Virus record (IMG/VR): IMGVR_UViG_3300047546_001528
Span: 1-31,463 of that record
DNA length: 31,463 nucleotides
Reading direction: 5' to 3' (one strand)
From: a virus
Made by a program: the position numbers and the translations under genes. Shown piece by piece: positions 19,833-27,800 of the stretch. The notes below the pieces were generated by a model. The model saw only the letters and a program-made list of their open reading frames with translations, did not search any database and was not told the origin of the DNA. The number at the start of each line of letters is the position of its first letter. Position 1 is the first letter of the stretch.

Positions 19833-20363
19833 ATGGCTGTACTAGTAACTACTCTACGTTCTCGCCAAGCCGTGGCTGGTTCGACTCTTATTGAGGGTCG
19901 TGCCGTGGTGGTTGGCGCAAGCGGCGTTCGAGAAGACCTTCCAATTGCGTCTTATGCAAGCGCAAACACAACTACAGGTGTTTATGTGGCGTTTTTCCCG
20001 CCCGATAATTTCCCCCGCCCAACATACGCCAGTATGTACACTGCCCCATACAAGCAGACGTACAATCTAAACAATGATGCTATTTATGGTAGCCCCACAT
20101 TTAACGAGTTGCAGTATCTTGTTCCTCGTAGCCAATGGAAAGAGCCGTCAATTTACTCAGGTGAACTAGTTGCTCTCCACTGGGGTAGAGTTGGTATCAC
20201 TGCTAACTGTTTCACAGATGAAGCAAACATTCGCGTTCCTGGTAACAAGGTTAAGGTTGGCTCAAATGGCTTGTTCATTCACGCCTCAAGTGGTACCAAT
20301 GCCTGTGGTGAAATCGAAAGATACGACGCTGACAATGGCGTGCTGTATATCATTCTTTACTAA
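19833..20363 (+). CDS. Head decoration/cement protein candidate (176 aa)
   Basis: Located between protease-scaffold and major capsid protein, the usual place of head-stabilising proteins. The sequence is beta-rich with Gly and small residues (EGRAVVVGASGVREDLPIAS, NKVKVGSNGLFIHASS, GVLYIILY). No Cys-pair or membrane feature. It resembles the general style of DUF2190-type capsid cement proteins without a convincing motif. GAGGT precedes the ATG by 11 bases. Confidence 0.55.
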   Translation: MAVLVTTLRSRQAVAGSTLIEGRAVVVGASGVREDLPIASYASANTTTGVYVAFFPPDNFPRPTYASMYTAPYKQTYNLNNDAIYGSPTFNELQYLVPRSQWKEPSIYSGELVALHWGRVGITANCFTDEANIRVPGNKVKVGSNGLFIHASSGTNACGEIERYDADNGVLYIILY

Positions 20364-20388
20364 TTAAACTGGAGATTATATAGAATAA

Positions 20389-21336
20389 ATGGATAACAAA
20401 GAACTACAAAAGGCGATTGCTGAGGCAGCTAAGACTGCTGGTCAAAGTGCCACTAAGCGTTCGGCTTACGCTGAGTTGATGATTGAGCTTGTTGAGCCTA
20501 ATCACCTAAGCTTGGAACTATTCCGAACATTCATGCCAACACGCCAAGCCAATCTTGGTGATGTACCGGTAAAACGTGTTCGTCGTGGGCGATACCCTGT
20601 TCAGAGCATGGTGCCCAACACTGCCCATCTTGTTGCTAACCCACCCGATGTGCAGGACTACCACACGTTTATTTTCGACCGTTTGATTACAGGCGTTCGT
20701 GAATCAACATGGAACCTTGAAAACAACCCAATCACGACTACCGAAAACATTAGAAACGGTATGCGTGCTGACTTGAGCGATGCTCTTATTGCTAAGGTTT
20801 TCTCGCTTCTGTCAACAACTTGGAACTCAACCGATACACCATCGAACTACTCAACGACAGCTAACCTGACGTACACTCAACTGGACACCATGATTGAGAA
20901 CGTTATGTACACCGCCGGTGATGTTAAGGCAATTATCGGTACACGTCGTGCTGTGCGTGACATCTACGAGTTCGCTGGATTCCGTGAGTATGTGTACGCT
21001 TCAGGTGGTGTGAACAACATCGCCTATCCGGTGAACCCATTCTTGCTTGAATACTTGAACACGAACAGAGTGTCATCGTATAAGGGTGTGCCAATTATCG
21101 AATTGCCACAGGTGTTCCGTAACAGATTGCCAAACCTGCGTGAAGCCCTTATTCCCGAGGACAAGATTCTCGTGATTGGTGCCAACGCCGGTGAAATTAT
21201 GATGTACGGTGACATCACATACCAAGACTACACTGATATGACTGTTCAGCCCGCAGACTACGTTCTGCATGGTTGGATGCAATACGGTATGGTTGTGGAT
21301 ATGCCAGAAAACATTGGTGTGATTAAACTCACCTAA
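20389..21336 (+). CDS. Major capsid protein (315 aa), HK97-like
   Basis: Position, size and sequence fit: a helical N-terminus (MDNKELQKAIAEAAKTAG), then an A/P-domain-like body with TTTENIRNGMRADLSDALIAKVFSLLS (spine-like helix), DVKAIIGTRRAVRDIYEF, and near the C-terminus GVPIIELPQVFRN, ILVIGANAGEIMMYGDITYQDYTD and WMQYGMVVDMPENIGVIKL, the usual end of HK97-fold phage capsid proteins. Codon choice here is more C-ending than in its neighbours, as in a highly expressed gene. The GGAG is 14 bases from the ATG, unusually far. A hairpin (21352-21372) follows. Confidence 0.85.
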   Translation: MDNKELQKAIAEAAKTAGQSATKRSAYAELMIELVEPNHLSLELFRTFMPTRQANLGDVPVKRVRRGRYPVQSMVPNTAHLVANPPDVQDYHTFIFDRLITGVRESTWNLENNPITTTENIRNGMRADLSDALIAKVFSLLSTTWNSTDTPSNYSTTANLTYTQLDTMIENVMYTAGDVKAIIGTRRAVRDIYEFAGFREYVYASGGVNNIAYPVNPFLLEYLNTNRVSSYKGVPIIELPQVFRNRLPNLREALIPEDKILVIGANAGEIMMYGDITYQDYTDMTVQPADYVLHGWMQYGMVVDMPENIGVIKLT

Positions 21337-21351
21337 ACATATTGAAAGGAT

Positions 21352-21372
21352 GAGGGGGATAATATCCCCCTC
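21352..21372 (+). terminator. Hairpin after the capsid gene
   Basis: GAGGGGGAT-AAT-ATCCCCCTC (9-bp stem) followed by TTTAAGG. The U-run is too short for full termination, so it likely attenuates or protects the abundant capsid transcript. Confidence 0.75.
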
Positions 21373-21386
21373 TTTAAGGATAATAT

Positions 21387-21890
21387 ATGTCAACAAACAA
21401 TATTTACGTTGGTCTTGATAGCACTATCTACAAGAAATACGCAAAAGTTCCTGTCCACATGGTCGGGGGAATTCGTCTAAATCCTAATGACCTTACTCAA
21501 AAAGTTCCGTGGATTCTACAGACAAATCCTATGAATTACGACCCACAGACAAAAAAAGTTACTTTTGATTATGAAGATGAAGTTCTCGAAATCTACTCAA
21601 AGAAAGAACACGACGCTTTTCTACGCCTGAACCAGTCACTGCTTGAGCAGGGTCTTCTTAAGGTATTTGAGGAAGAGCAGAGTCAAGTGAATGTAGAAAA
21701 CACAATTCCTGATAGTGAATTAGAGAAAATCGCCGGACTTCGTTCCACATTTAGTGAGTCTGTAGATAAAATTACGAGTGTAGTCACGCTCGAACGTCTG
21801 AAAAAAATCGCTATAAATTCAGGGAAGTCAATTAAGAAAATTCAGTATATTGACGCTCGGATTGAGGCACTAACCGATGGGGATAGTTAA
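21387..21890 (+). CDS. Head-tail connector region protein (167 aa), unrecognised
   Basis: Between the capsid gene and the head-tail joining genes. The N-terminal half is beta-rich (VPVHMVGGIRLNPNDLTQKV). The C-terminal 50 residues (SVDKITSVVTLERLKKIAIN, IKKIQYIDARIEAL) form two or three helices like a Rho-N/SAP-type or adaptor helix bundle. It overlaps the next gene by 14 bp. An adaptor role would be consistent with position only. Confidence 0.55.
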   Translation: MSTNNIYVGLDSTIYKKYAKVPVHMVGGIRLNPNDLTQKVPWILQTNPMNYDPQTKKVTFDYEDEVLEIYSKKEHDAFLRLNQSLLEQGLLKVFEEEQSQVNVENTIPDSELEKIAGLRSTFSESVDKITSVVTLERLKKIAINSGKSIKKIQYIDARIEALTDGDS

Positions 21891-22257
21891 TCCAAACGAT
21901 ATTTTATTGATTCGTCAGAAAGCGGAAGATTTTCTTTTAAGCACCGCACAACTTGTTCGTTTTACAGGTGTCTCCTCAGTAAATGGGGAAATTACAAATA
22001 CATATTCCGCCCCAGAATCTATTGCGTGTCGTATTCTTAATCGCTCTGGTGACGTTACTTCTTCAGTAGCTGCACAATTTAGAGCGTTACAGCAAAGTAC
22101 ATCACGCCAACTTTATAGACTTCAAATACCGTATGCACTTACGGTAACAACAAAAGATAAGATTATCTATAATAATCATACTTACTTAATTAAGTATGTT
22201 CCGATAAAACATGAAATGATGGGGGCACAAATTGTCTTCATCGAGGAACTTGACTAG
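21877..22257 (+). CDS. Head-tail joining (stopper-like) protein (126 aa)
   Basis: Size, place and the pattern strand-rich core (STAQLVRFTGVSSVNGEITNTY, SIACRILNR, YRLQIPYALTVTTKDKIIYN, YLIKYVPIK) fit head-closure proteins of siphoviruses. These have a small beta-barrel with a loop (here residues 58-78, SSVAAQFRALQQSTSRQ) that blocks the channel. Stop TAG shares its G with the GTG start of the next gene. Confidence 0.6.
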   Translation: MGIVNPNDILLIRQKAEDFLLSTAQLVRFTGVSSVNGEITNTYSAPESIACRILNRSGDVTSSVAAQFRALQQSTSRQLYRLQIPYALTVTTKDKIIYNNHTYLIKYVPIKHEMMGAQIVFIEELD

Positions 22258-23189
22258 TGGCAACATTAACTATAAATGTCACTTCACGAGCAGGAAACAT
22301 AAAAAATACGCAGGCAATTATACAGAACCTGTTTAAAATTATTCCCTCTGTTCTCAATACGTATGGTCAGTTGGCAAAAGCAGCTGCAATTGGTATTGCA
22401 CCGTTTAGCTCAAAACAAAAACAGCGCAGTCAAAGAAGAGATTATACTTACCTTAAACCTAAGGGTCAAGGTCTTCGTGATGGTATCTTTTATAGAAAAA
22501 CTGGCGACTTATCTCTGACATTAGGTGTTAGAGGTGAAGTCAAAGTTATCATGCAAGAGTACGGTTATCCGTATGATACAAGAGAAATAGTTGGTGTTGG
22601 AATTGATATGTACGGTGGTAAGCAAGTTGGCTTTGCTCCATATGAACCAAACCCAAAAAATGCGCCAAACTACCGAGGATTTCCTAACTCAAAAATAAGA
22701 AAAGTTGGTTATTTACGTGCCGGTCTTGTATCCGCATCAAAATACTTTCTTTACAGAAATTTTAATCCTGATAAACTTATTGGAGACATAGCGACCCAAT
22801 ATCCAATGGTAACTAAGGCAGAAGTATTAAATTATCGAGCAGTAGTAACGCAGAATCTTAAAATAGGAATCAGTAGATTTATTACTGACTATGCTAAGGG
22901 TAAAATTAAATCACTGTCAGCACTTCCTGGGGCACCCGCAAATAAAAAACTTATTGATAATCGAGTAGGAATTCCCCTTACTTCCGCAGATATGAGCGCA
23001 GTTGAATCATCATTAGTCGATGTTGAACCTATTTCTAAGTTTGCCAGTAAGTTTGGTTCAGTATCAATATCTTTTGACGACTTAAGTATAGCCACTGAAG
23101 AATTTGGTAAATTTAATACTGTCTCACTTGGCGGTGGTTTTAGCTTTACCGGTAGACCTAAAGAAAGTAAGAGAGATTTTCTCATTTAG
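22257..23189 (+). CDS. Neck/tail-joining protein candidate (310 aa)
   Basis: GTG start with GAGGAA eleven bases upstream. The N-terminus (IKNTQAIIQNLFKIIPSVLN) and the GVGIDMYGGKQVGFAPY segment resemble neck proteins of the HK97 gp10 type, with a longer C-terminal part (Ser/Val-rich, ending in RPKESKRDFLI). Basic (KQKQRSQRRDYTY). No certain family match. It sits between the stopper-like gene and the tail terminator candidate, which supports a tail-joining role. Confidence 0.55.
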   Translation: MATLTINVTSRAGNIKNTQAIIQNLFKIIPSVLNTYGQLAKAAAIGIAPFSSKQKQRSQRRDYTYLKPKGQGLRDGIFYRKTGDLSLTLGVRGEVKVIMQEYGYPYDTREIVGVGIDMYGGKQVGFAPYEPNPKNAPNYRGFPNSKIRKVGYLRAGLVSASKYFLYRNFNPDKLIGDIATQYPMVTKAEVLNYRAVVTQNLKIGISRFITDYAKGKIKSLSALPGAPANKKLIDNRVGIPLTSADMSAVESSLVDVEPISKFASKFGSVSISFDDLSIATEEFGKFNTVSLGGGFSFTGRPKESKRDFLI

Positions 23190-23197
23190 GAAAATAA

Positions 23198-23629
23198 ATG
23201 TACGACCCCAAACTATACGCAAACATATGGCAATTTATTGGGCGTTCGTTGAGCGGCGTATATCCAATATATAGTGGGCGAGTGTATTATCAAGCCGCCC
23301 CAATTAACACAGAATTTCCCATTCTTGTGTATCAGCCAGTTATGAATCAATCCTACGCTAACTTAATGCTTAATGATAGCTACTGGGAGGGCATGATTAC
23401 TTTCCGCTCAATTGGAACTAGTTTTATAGACGCTCAACAAAAACTTACACAAGTTGTTGACTCATTATCAACAGTAAAAACAATAACAGTGAGTGGTGTA
23501 AATGTACCTCATACAGTAACGTACTGCGTTGTTGACGTTCCCAGTTTTCCTGTAGAACGACTCAGCGAGGGTTATATTTATACAGCCGCTGTTACTATGG
23601 AATCTTATATATTCCCAACTGATTACTAG
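23198..23629 (+). CDS. Tail terminator candidate (143 aa)
   Basis: An alpha/beta protein: helix (YANIWQFIGRSL), strands (RVYYQAAPINTEFPILVYQP), YWEGMITFRSIG, helix (DAQQKLTQVVDSL) and strands to the end. This matches the DUF3168/tail-terminator layout. The position before the tail tube gene is the standard one. It caps the tail tube and joins it to the head. Confidence 0.68.
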   Translation: MYDPKLYANIWQFIGRSLSGVYPIYSGRVYYQAAPINTEFPILVYQPVMNQSYANLMLNDSYWEGMITFRSIGTSFIDAQQKLTQVVDSLSTVKTITVSGVNVPHTVTYCVVDVPSFPVERLSEGYIYTAAVTMESYIFPTDY

Positions 23630-23642
23630 GAGAATCACAGAA

Positions 23643-24083
23643 ATGACAATAATTAAGGGTCTAGACGGGTGGTTGAAGATTAAGGTAAGCGCAACTGGTT
23701 ACGAAAATGCACGCTTCGTTTCACAGTGGCAAGCAAGCCTAGCCGCTACGTCTGTTGACGCAGGACCGTTCCTCAATGATGATGGTAAGATTTATTCGTT
23801 CACAACATCAAAGAGAATTACTGGTTCATTTGACGTAACACTACCAACAAACAGAACAGATATTCACACGGCACTGATTAACTGTGCTAATAGTGGTATC
23901 GAAGTTGGTATGAGACTTATTTCTAAAGGTGGGTACACTTGGGATGTTCCGAGTGGTATTCTGAGCGGTTACAATGTAACAAACGCCGCAGGGGGAGCCG
24001 TTACGATGTCGTTTAACTTCACGGACAACGGTGGATTCACGGTCTATAACACAACAACTACTAACTCGAATACCGAGAACTAG
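23643..24083 (+). CDS. Major tail (tube) protein (146 aa)
   Basis: Beta-barrel tail tube pattern: DGWLKIKVSATGYENARFVSQWQASL, FLNDDGKIYSFTTSKRITGSFDVTL, a helix near residues 72-85 (DIHTALINCANSG) and a Gly/Thr-rich C-terminus (TMSFNFTDNGGFTVYN). Length, high expression signals (AGGAG, following terminator-like hairpin) and position before the G/GT genes support the call. Forms the non-contractile tube in hexameric rings. Confidence 0.75.
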   Translation: MTIIKGLDGWLKIKVSATGYENARFVSQWQASLAATSVDAGPFLNDDGKIYSFTTSKRITGSFDVTLPTNRTDIHTALINCANSGIEVGMRLISKGGYTWDVPSGILSGYNVTNAAGGAVTMSFNFTDNGGFTVYNTTTTNSNTEN

Positions 24084-24098
24084 TTTGGTGATATTTAG

Positions 24099-24119
24099 CC
24101 CCCCATTATTAATGGGGGG
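24099..24119 (+). terminator. Hairpin after the tail tube gene
   Basis: CCCCCCATT-ATT-AATGGGGGG (9-bp stem) followed by TTATTAT. Likely partial termination that lowers expression of the tape measure and tip genes. Analogous to the hairpin after the capsid gene. Confidence 0.8.
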
Positions 24120-24144
24120 TTATTATCTATTATAAGGAGAACAT

Positions 24145-24549
24145 ATGATTGATTTTGCCATTGGGTCAGGAGACTACTACGAGGATATTAATGAATTTCT
24201 CAAGGATGACCCTACTATTGAAACCGACATTACCATTGTTGGTATGAATAAGCGACTACGGATTCGTGCTCTTTCTTTTGTGCAGATGGAACGAATTAAT
24301 AAGCTCGCCACTAATTCCGAGGGTGTTATTGATAACACTGAGTTTGTACTACACACTATTGTAGAGGGGGTCGTGCGACCTAAGTTGAACTATGCTCAAG
24401 CACAAGCACTTACAAATGCGCACGGAGAGACGGTGAAAACTCTTGCAGAAAATATTTGGCAAATTGGAAAAATTTCAAAGTCCACATTCCAAGAATATAT
24501 CAAATCAGTACAGGACCTTAAAGCCGTACCGGATGTTGAAAAAGACTAA
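24145..24549 (+). CDS. Tail assembly chaperone G (134 aa)
   Basis: The gene between tail tube and tape measure, with a second frame overlapping its end, is the G/GT pair of siphoviruses. Sequence: ETDITIVGMNKRLRIRAL, then FVLHTIVEGVVRPKLNYAQA and a helical end (TLAENIWQIGKISKSTFQEY). The codons before the stop read GAT GTT GAA AAA GAC TAA, with a run of five A, where a shift into the next frame is possible. Confidence 0.75.
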   Translation: MIDFAIGSGDYYEDINEFLKDDPTIETDITIVGMNKRLRIRALSFVQMERINKLATNSEGVIDNTEFVLHTIVEGVVRPKLNYAQAQALTNAHGETVKTLAENIWQIGKISKSTFQEYIKSVQDLKAVPDVEKD

Positions 24550-24820
24550 CGGTCTCCACTTAACTATCGAGTACGCTTCCTATGTTTTTGATGAGGTCTG
24601 TAGATGGATTGCCTTTTTTACGGAAGATGAAAAGGTAAATACCTTACACGCCCAGCGTCTAGGAAAACTATCCGCCCTAGATGTAGATGTACTTCTTGCT
24701 ATCACAACACGTATTAATCAATATAAAACAAATCGTAAAAAACAAGCACTTGAACAGCAAGAGCAAAAGGAACTACAGGAAGAGGAGATGCTGGTTAAGT
24801 CGTTGCTAACGGAGAATTAA
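24533..24820 (+). CDS. Tail assembly chaperone T part (frameshift extension)
   Basis: This frame (+1 or -2 relative to G) continues as KKTNGLHLTIEYASYVFDEV, then LSALDVDVLLAITTRINQYK, and ends in a Gln/Glu-rich coiled coil just before the tape measure. It has an ATG at 24533 but no ribosome site near it, so it is more likely translated as a GT fusion by slippage at G-AAAAA-G (24538-24544). A +1 slip moves Lys-tRNA from AAA to AAG; a -2 slip moves it from AAA to AAA. In typical siphoviruses GT binds the tape measure and recruits tube subunits. Confidence 0.65.
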   Translation: MLKKTNGLHLTIEYASYVFDEVCRWIAFFTEDEKVNTLHAQRLGKLSALDVDVLLAITTRINQYKTNRKKQALEQQEQKELQEEEMLVKSLLTEN

Positions 24821-24824
24821 AAAC

Positions 24825-27800
24825 ATGACTGGCATAGATGTCCCAATTAGTTTTACAGTTGTTGGAAAAAGCGAAGTCCAGAGTGCCCTAAAGTCTATTG
24901 TGTCAGAGCTAGACAAACTAGCTCAAACAAAAAATAAAACAGCAGTTAGAGAATCTGTAACTAAATCACTTTTTCCCTCAGGTTCTGGTGTAGACTCGCT
25001 TGGTGACAATAAAGAATTACGTAACCTAGTGTCACAGGCACAAAAGCGTGTTCTTAACGCAGAATCTTTGGCTAAACTTCAACAATTTTCTCAATCAAAA
25101 GATTTTGAAAGTAATGCAGCTTTATCTGCGTTAGTAGCAAAACAACAATCTCCTCTTGCTTCTTTTATTAGACAAGCTGATGCTGCTGGTCTTGGAGTAC
25201 AAAATTCAAAAGGCGAGTTAAACACTAAAAATCTTGCAAAAGCAGTAAAAGATAACATAACTTCTTTACTAGAAAGAGGAAGACTTACTAGTAAACAATT
25301 AGCAGAAATAGAAAAACTAATTGAAAAAGGTGATTTTGAGAAACTTGCTCAAAAACTGCAATATCACGAATCTAAACAGACTAATGCTACCAAAATAAAA
25401 GAAGATGTTAAAAAAGCTGCAAGTAATGCAATAAATAATGTAACAGCATTAACAAATGTTGCAAATGCAGCCGGTACTGCCGCTCAACAGGTACAAACAC
25501 AGTTAAACAACGCAACGTCTCCTCAAAATTTTGGCACTAACCCAGCTGCATGGGCAGCTCAAGCTGCTGCTGCTTTAGCAAATACACAGGCTGTTCCTAC
25601 AGCTGCTACTGGCGGTATGGGTACTGGCGGTGGTGGCACTGCTGGTGGTTTAGGTGGAGGTGGTATTGGGGGTATGACAGGAGTTCCTGGTGCCCCAGAC
25701 CCTATTGATGAATACTTAAGCGCACTTAGTAGAAGATTTTCCACAATATCAACAAGTTTTCTTAAAGTAAACGAAGTTGCTAGAGGAAGTTTACGCTCGC
25801 TTACTCCACAAAGCGTAGAAAATTTTTTAAATCAATTTGGAACTACTCTTGAAGAGTTTAGAACTGAAACTGCTAAAATATTAGAGCAAGAGGGCGCACA
25901 AATTGGAATGACCCCCGCAGAAAATGCTGCGTTGGGTCAAATGATTTTTGGTACTTCTAGGACTCTTTCTGGACCAGAATTCGCTAATCTTAATGAAGCC
26001 GAAATTGCTCAACAAGCTAGACTTCTTGGTGCAGGGGATATTGCTACTGCCTTTCCAAATATGACTGACGAGCAACGTGAAAAGGCGTTGCGTATTTTTA
26101 CTACTCAGGTAGCACAAACAACAAAAGCATATAAGCTTCTTGCTGAGACTGTAGAAAACATTAATGTTAAGTTAGGTCAGTTAAATCGTGAAGAAGCTAA
26201 CGTAATTATTTCTCGTATTAGAACTGAAAGAAATCCTGAATTAGCCCAGCAAGCTATGGAGCAACTTAACCGAAGAAGAGTAATTTTTGCTGGTCAGGAT
26301 TTACAATACAGAGAAAGTGAATATGGTAATCTAAGTCCTGCTGAACTGGCTTCTTTATCTCCAAGTGTAGCAAACGATATAGAAGAAAATCGTAATTCTG
26401 TAAAAAGAAACGCAAATCAAGCACTTGGGGCACCTAGAACAGCATTTGAACAATTAGCTACTTTAGGTGGTAGAATAGCTGCTATTTTCTCTTTAATACA
26501 ATTTACAGTTGGGACTACAATCCAAACTTTACAACAATTTTTAGAGCAAGCAAATAGACTTGAAAAAGTATCTGCTACAGTTAATGCACTATCAGGAAAC
26601 TTTGATACCTACTCAAAATCACTTACACTAGCTGCAACCCAACAACGAAAGTTTGGAGGAACTCTTGAAGAAAACTTACAAGGTCTTTCTTCACTTATTC
26701 CTGTATCTAAACGATATAATGCAGACTTACAGCAACTAGATAATATTGCCCGTCGTCTTGCTATTGTTGACCCTTTGCAAGGATTCAGCGGTGCGGCTAT
26801 TGCACTTAAAGAATTCTTTTCAGGTGATATTACTTCACTTTCGAGAAGATTTGAAATTGACCGTGCTACACTTAATAGTATTAAAGAAGCTGGAGATAAA
26901 ACTGCTCAACTTCAAAAACTTGACCAAGTTCTCAATGATTTAGGTATTTCAAATGAAGTTTTAAATGCCCGCACTAAAACTTCGGCAGCAACATTTGATA
27001 AATTCGGGGCAACAATTTCAAATATTACCACAGCTTTTGGTGCTTTTATTCAAGACGCTCTTAGACCAACTGTGGAGCAACTCGATAATTTTTTAAGTGT
27101 ATTTAATTCAACTATAACTTTTGTAGAAAATAATCGTGCTATAAACTTAGATATTTCATCTAACTTCGCAAAATTAGCACCCACAGTTAACTCAATTATT
27201 AATCTACAAAATCAAGTTGCAAACAATACTGAACTTTTAAGCAATAAAGACTCGCAGTTATCACAAAAATTTGTTGATAATGCAGATAATAGAGCACAGA
27301 AACTAAAAGAAATTGCGCAGTTGCAAAATCAGTTAACTAGAGAAGTTTCAAGCACTACTTTGGAAGTTAATAATTTAATTCGGCAGTTTAACGAAGCAAA
27401 CAATGTTCAGGCTCAATTTATTACTGATAAAGAGACCGCAGTACAATTTGCCAAAGCCGCTTCCACTGGAGATGTTAACGCACTTGTTCGTGGTTTACGA
27501 GAGCCCAATATATTAGGAATACCTAGATATGAATCTGCTAATCGTGCCGACCAATCTCTTAATAATCTACTTGGTAACATAACTGGATTCAAATCACCAC
27601 TTACTCCGTTTGTACTACAAGGAGATAGAGGCGGAACACAAGCGCAATTATCTATTTTAGCAGACTTATTAGACCAGATAATAGAAAAAAGAAGCCAACT
27701 TGATAGAGTTGGTCAAGAAGCTTTAGTTAGAGATGTAGCAGATGCAAATAACGCTTTTGTATATGCTAATTTAAGTGCAAAAGAATTTATTGACTTACTT

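Noticed and set aside
24443-24532. Upstream part of the T-frame as coding
   Set aside because: It lies inside the G gene with no ribosome site; the sequence before the A-run has shadow composition (HSKNISNQYRTLKPYR).
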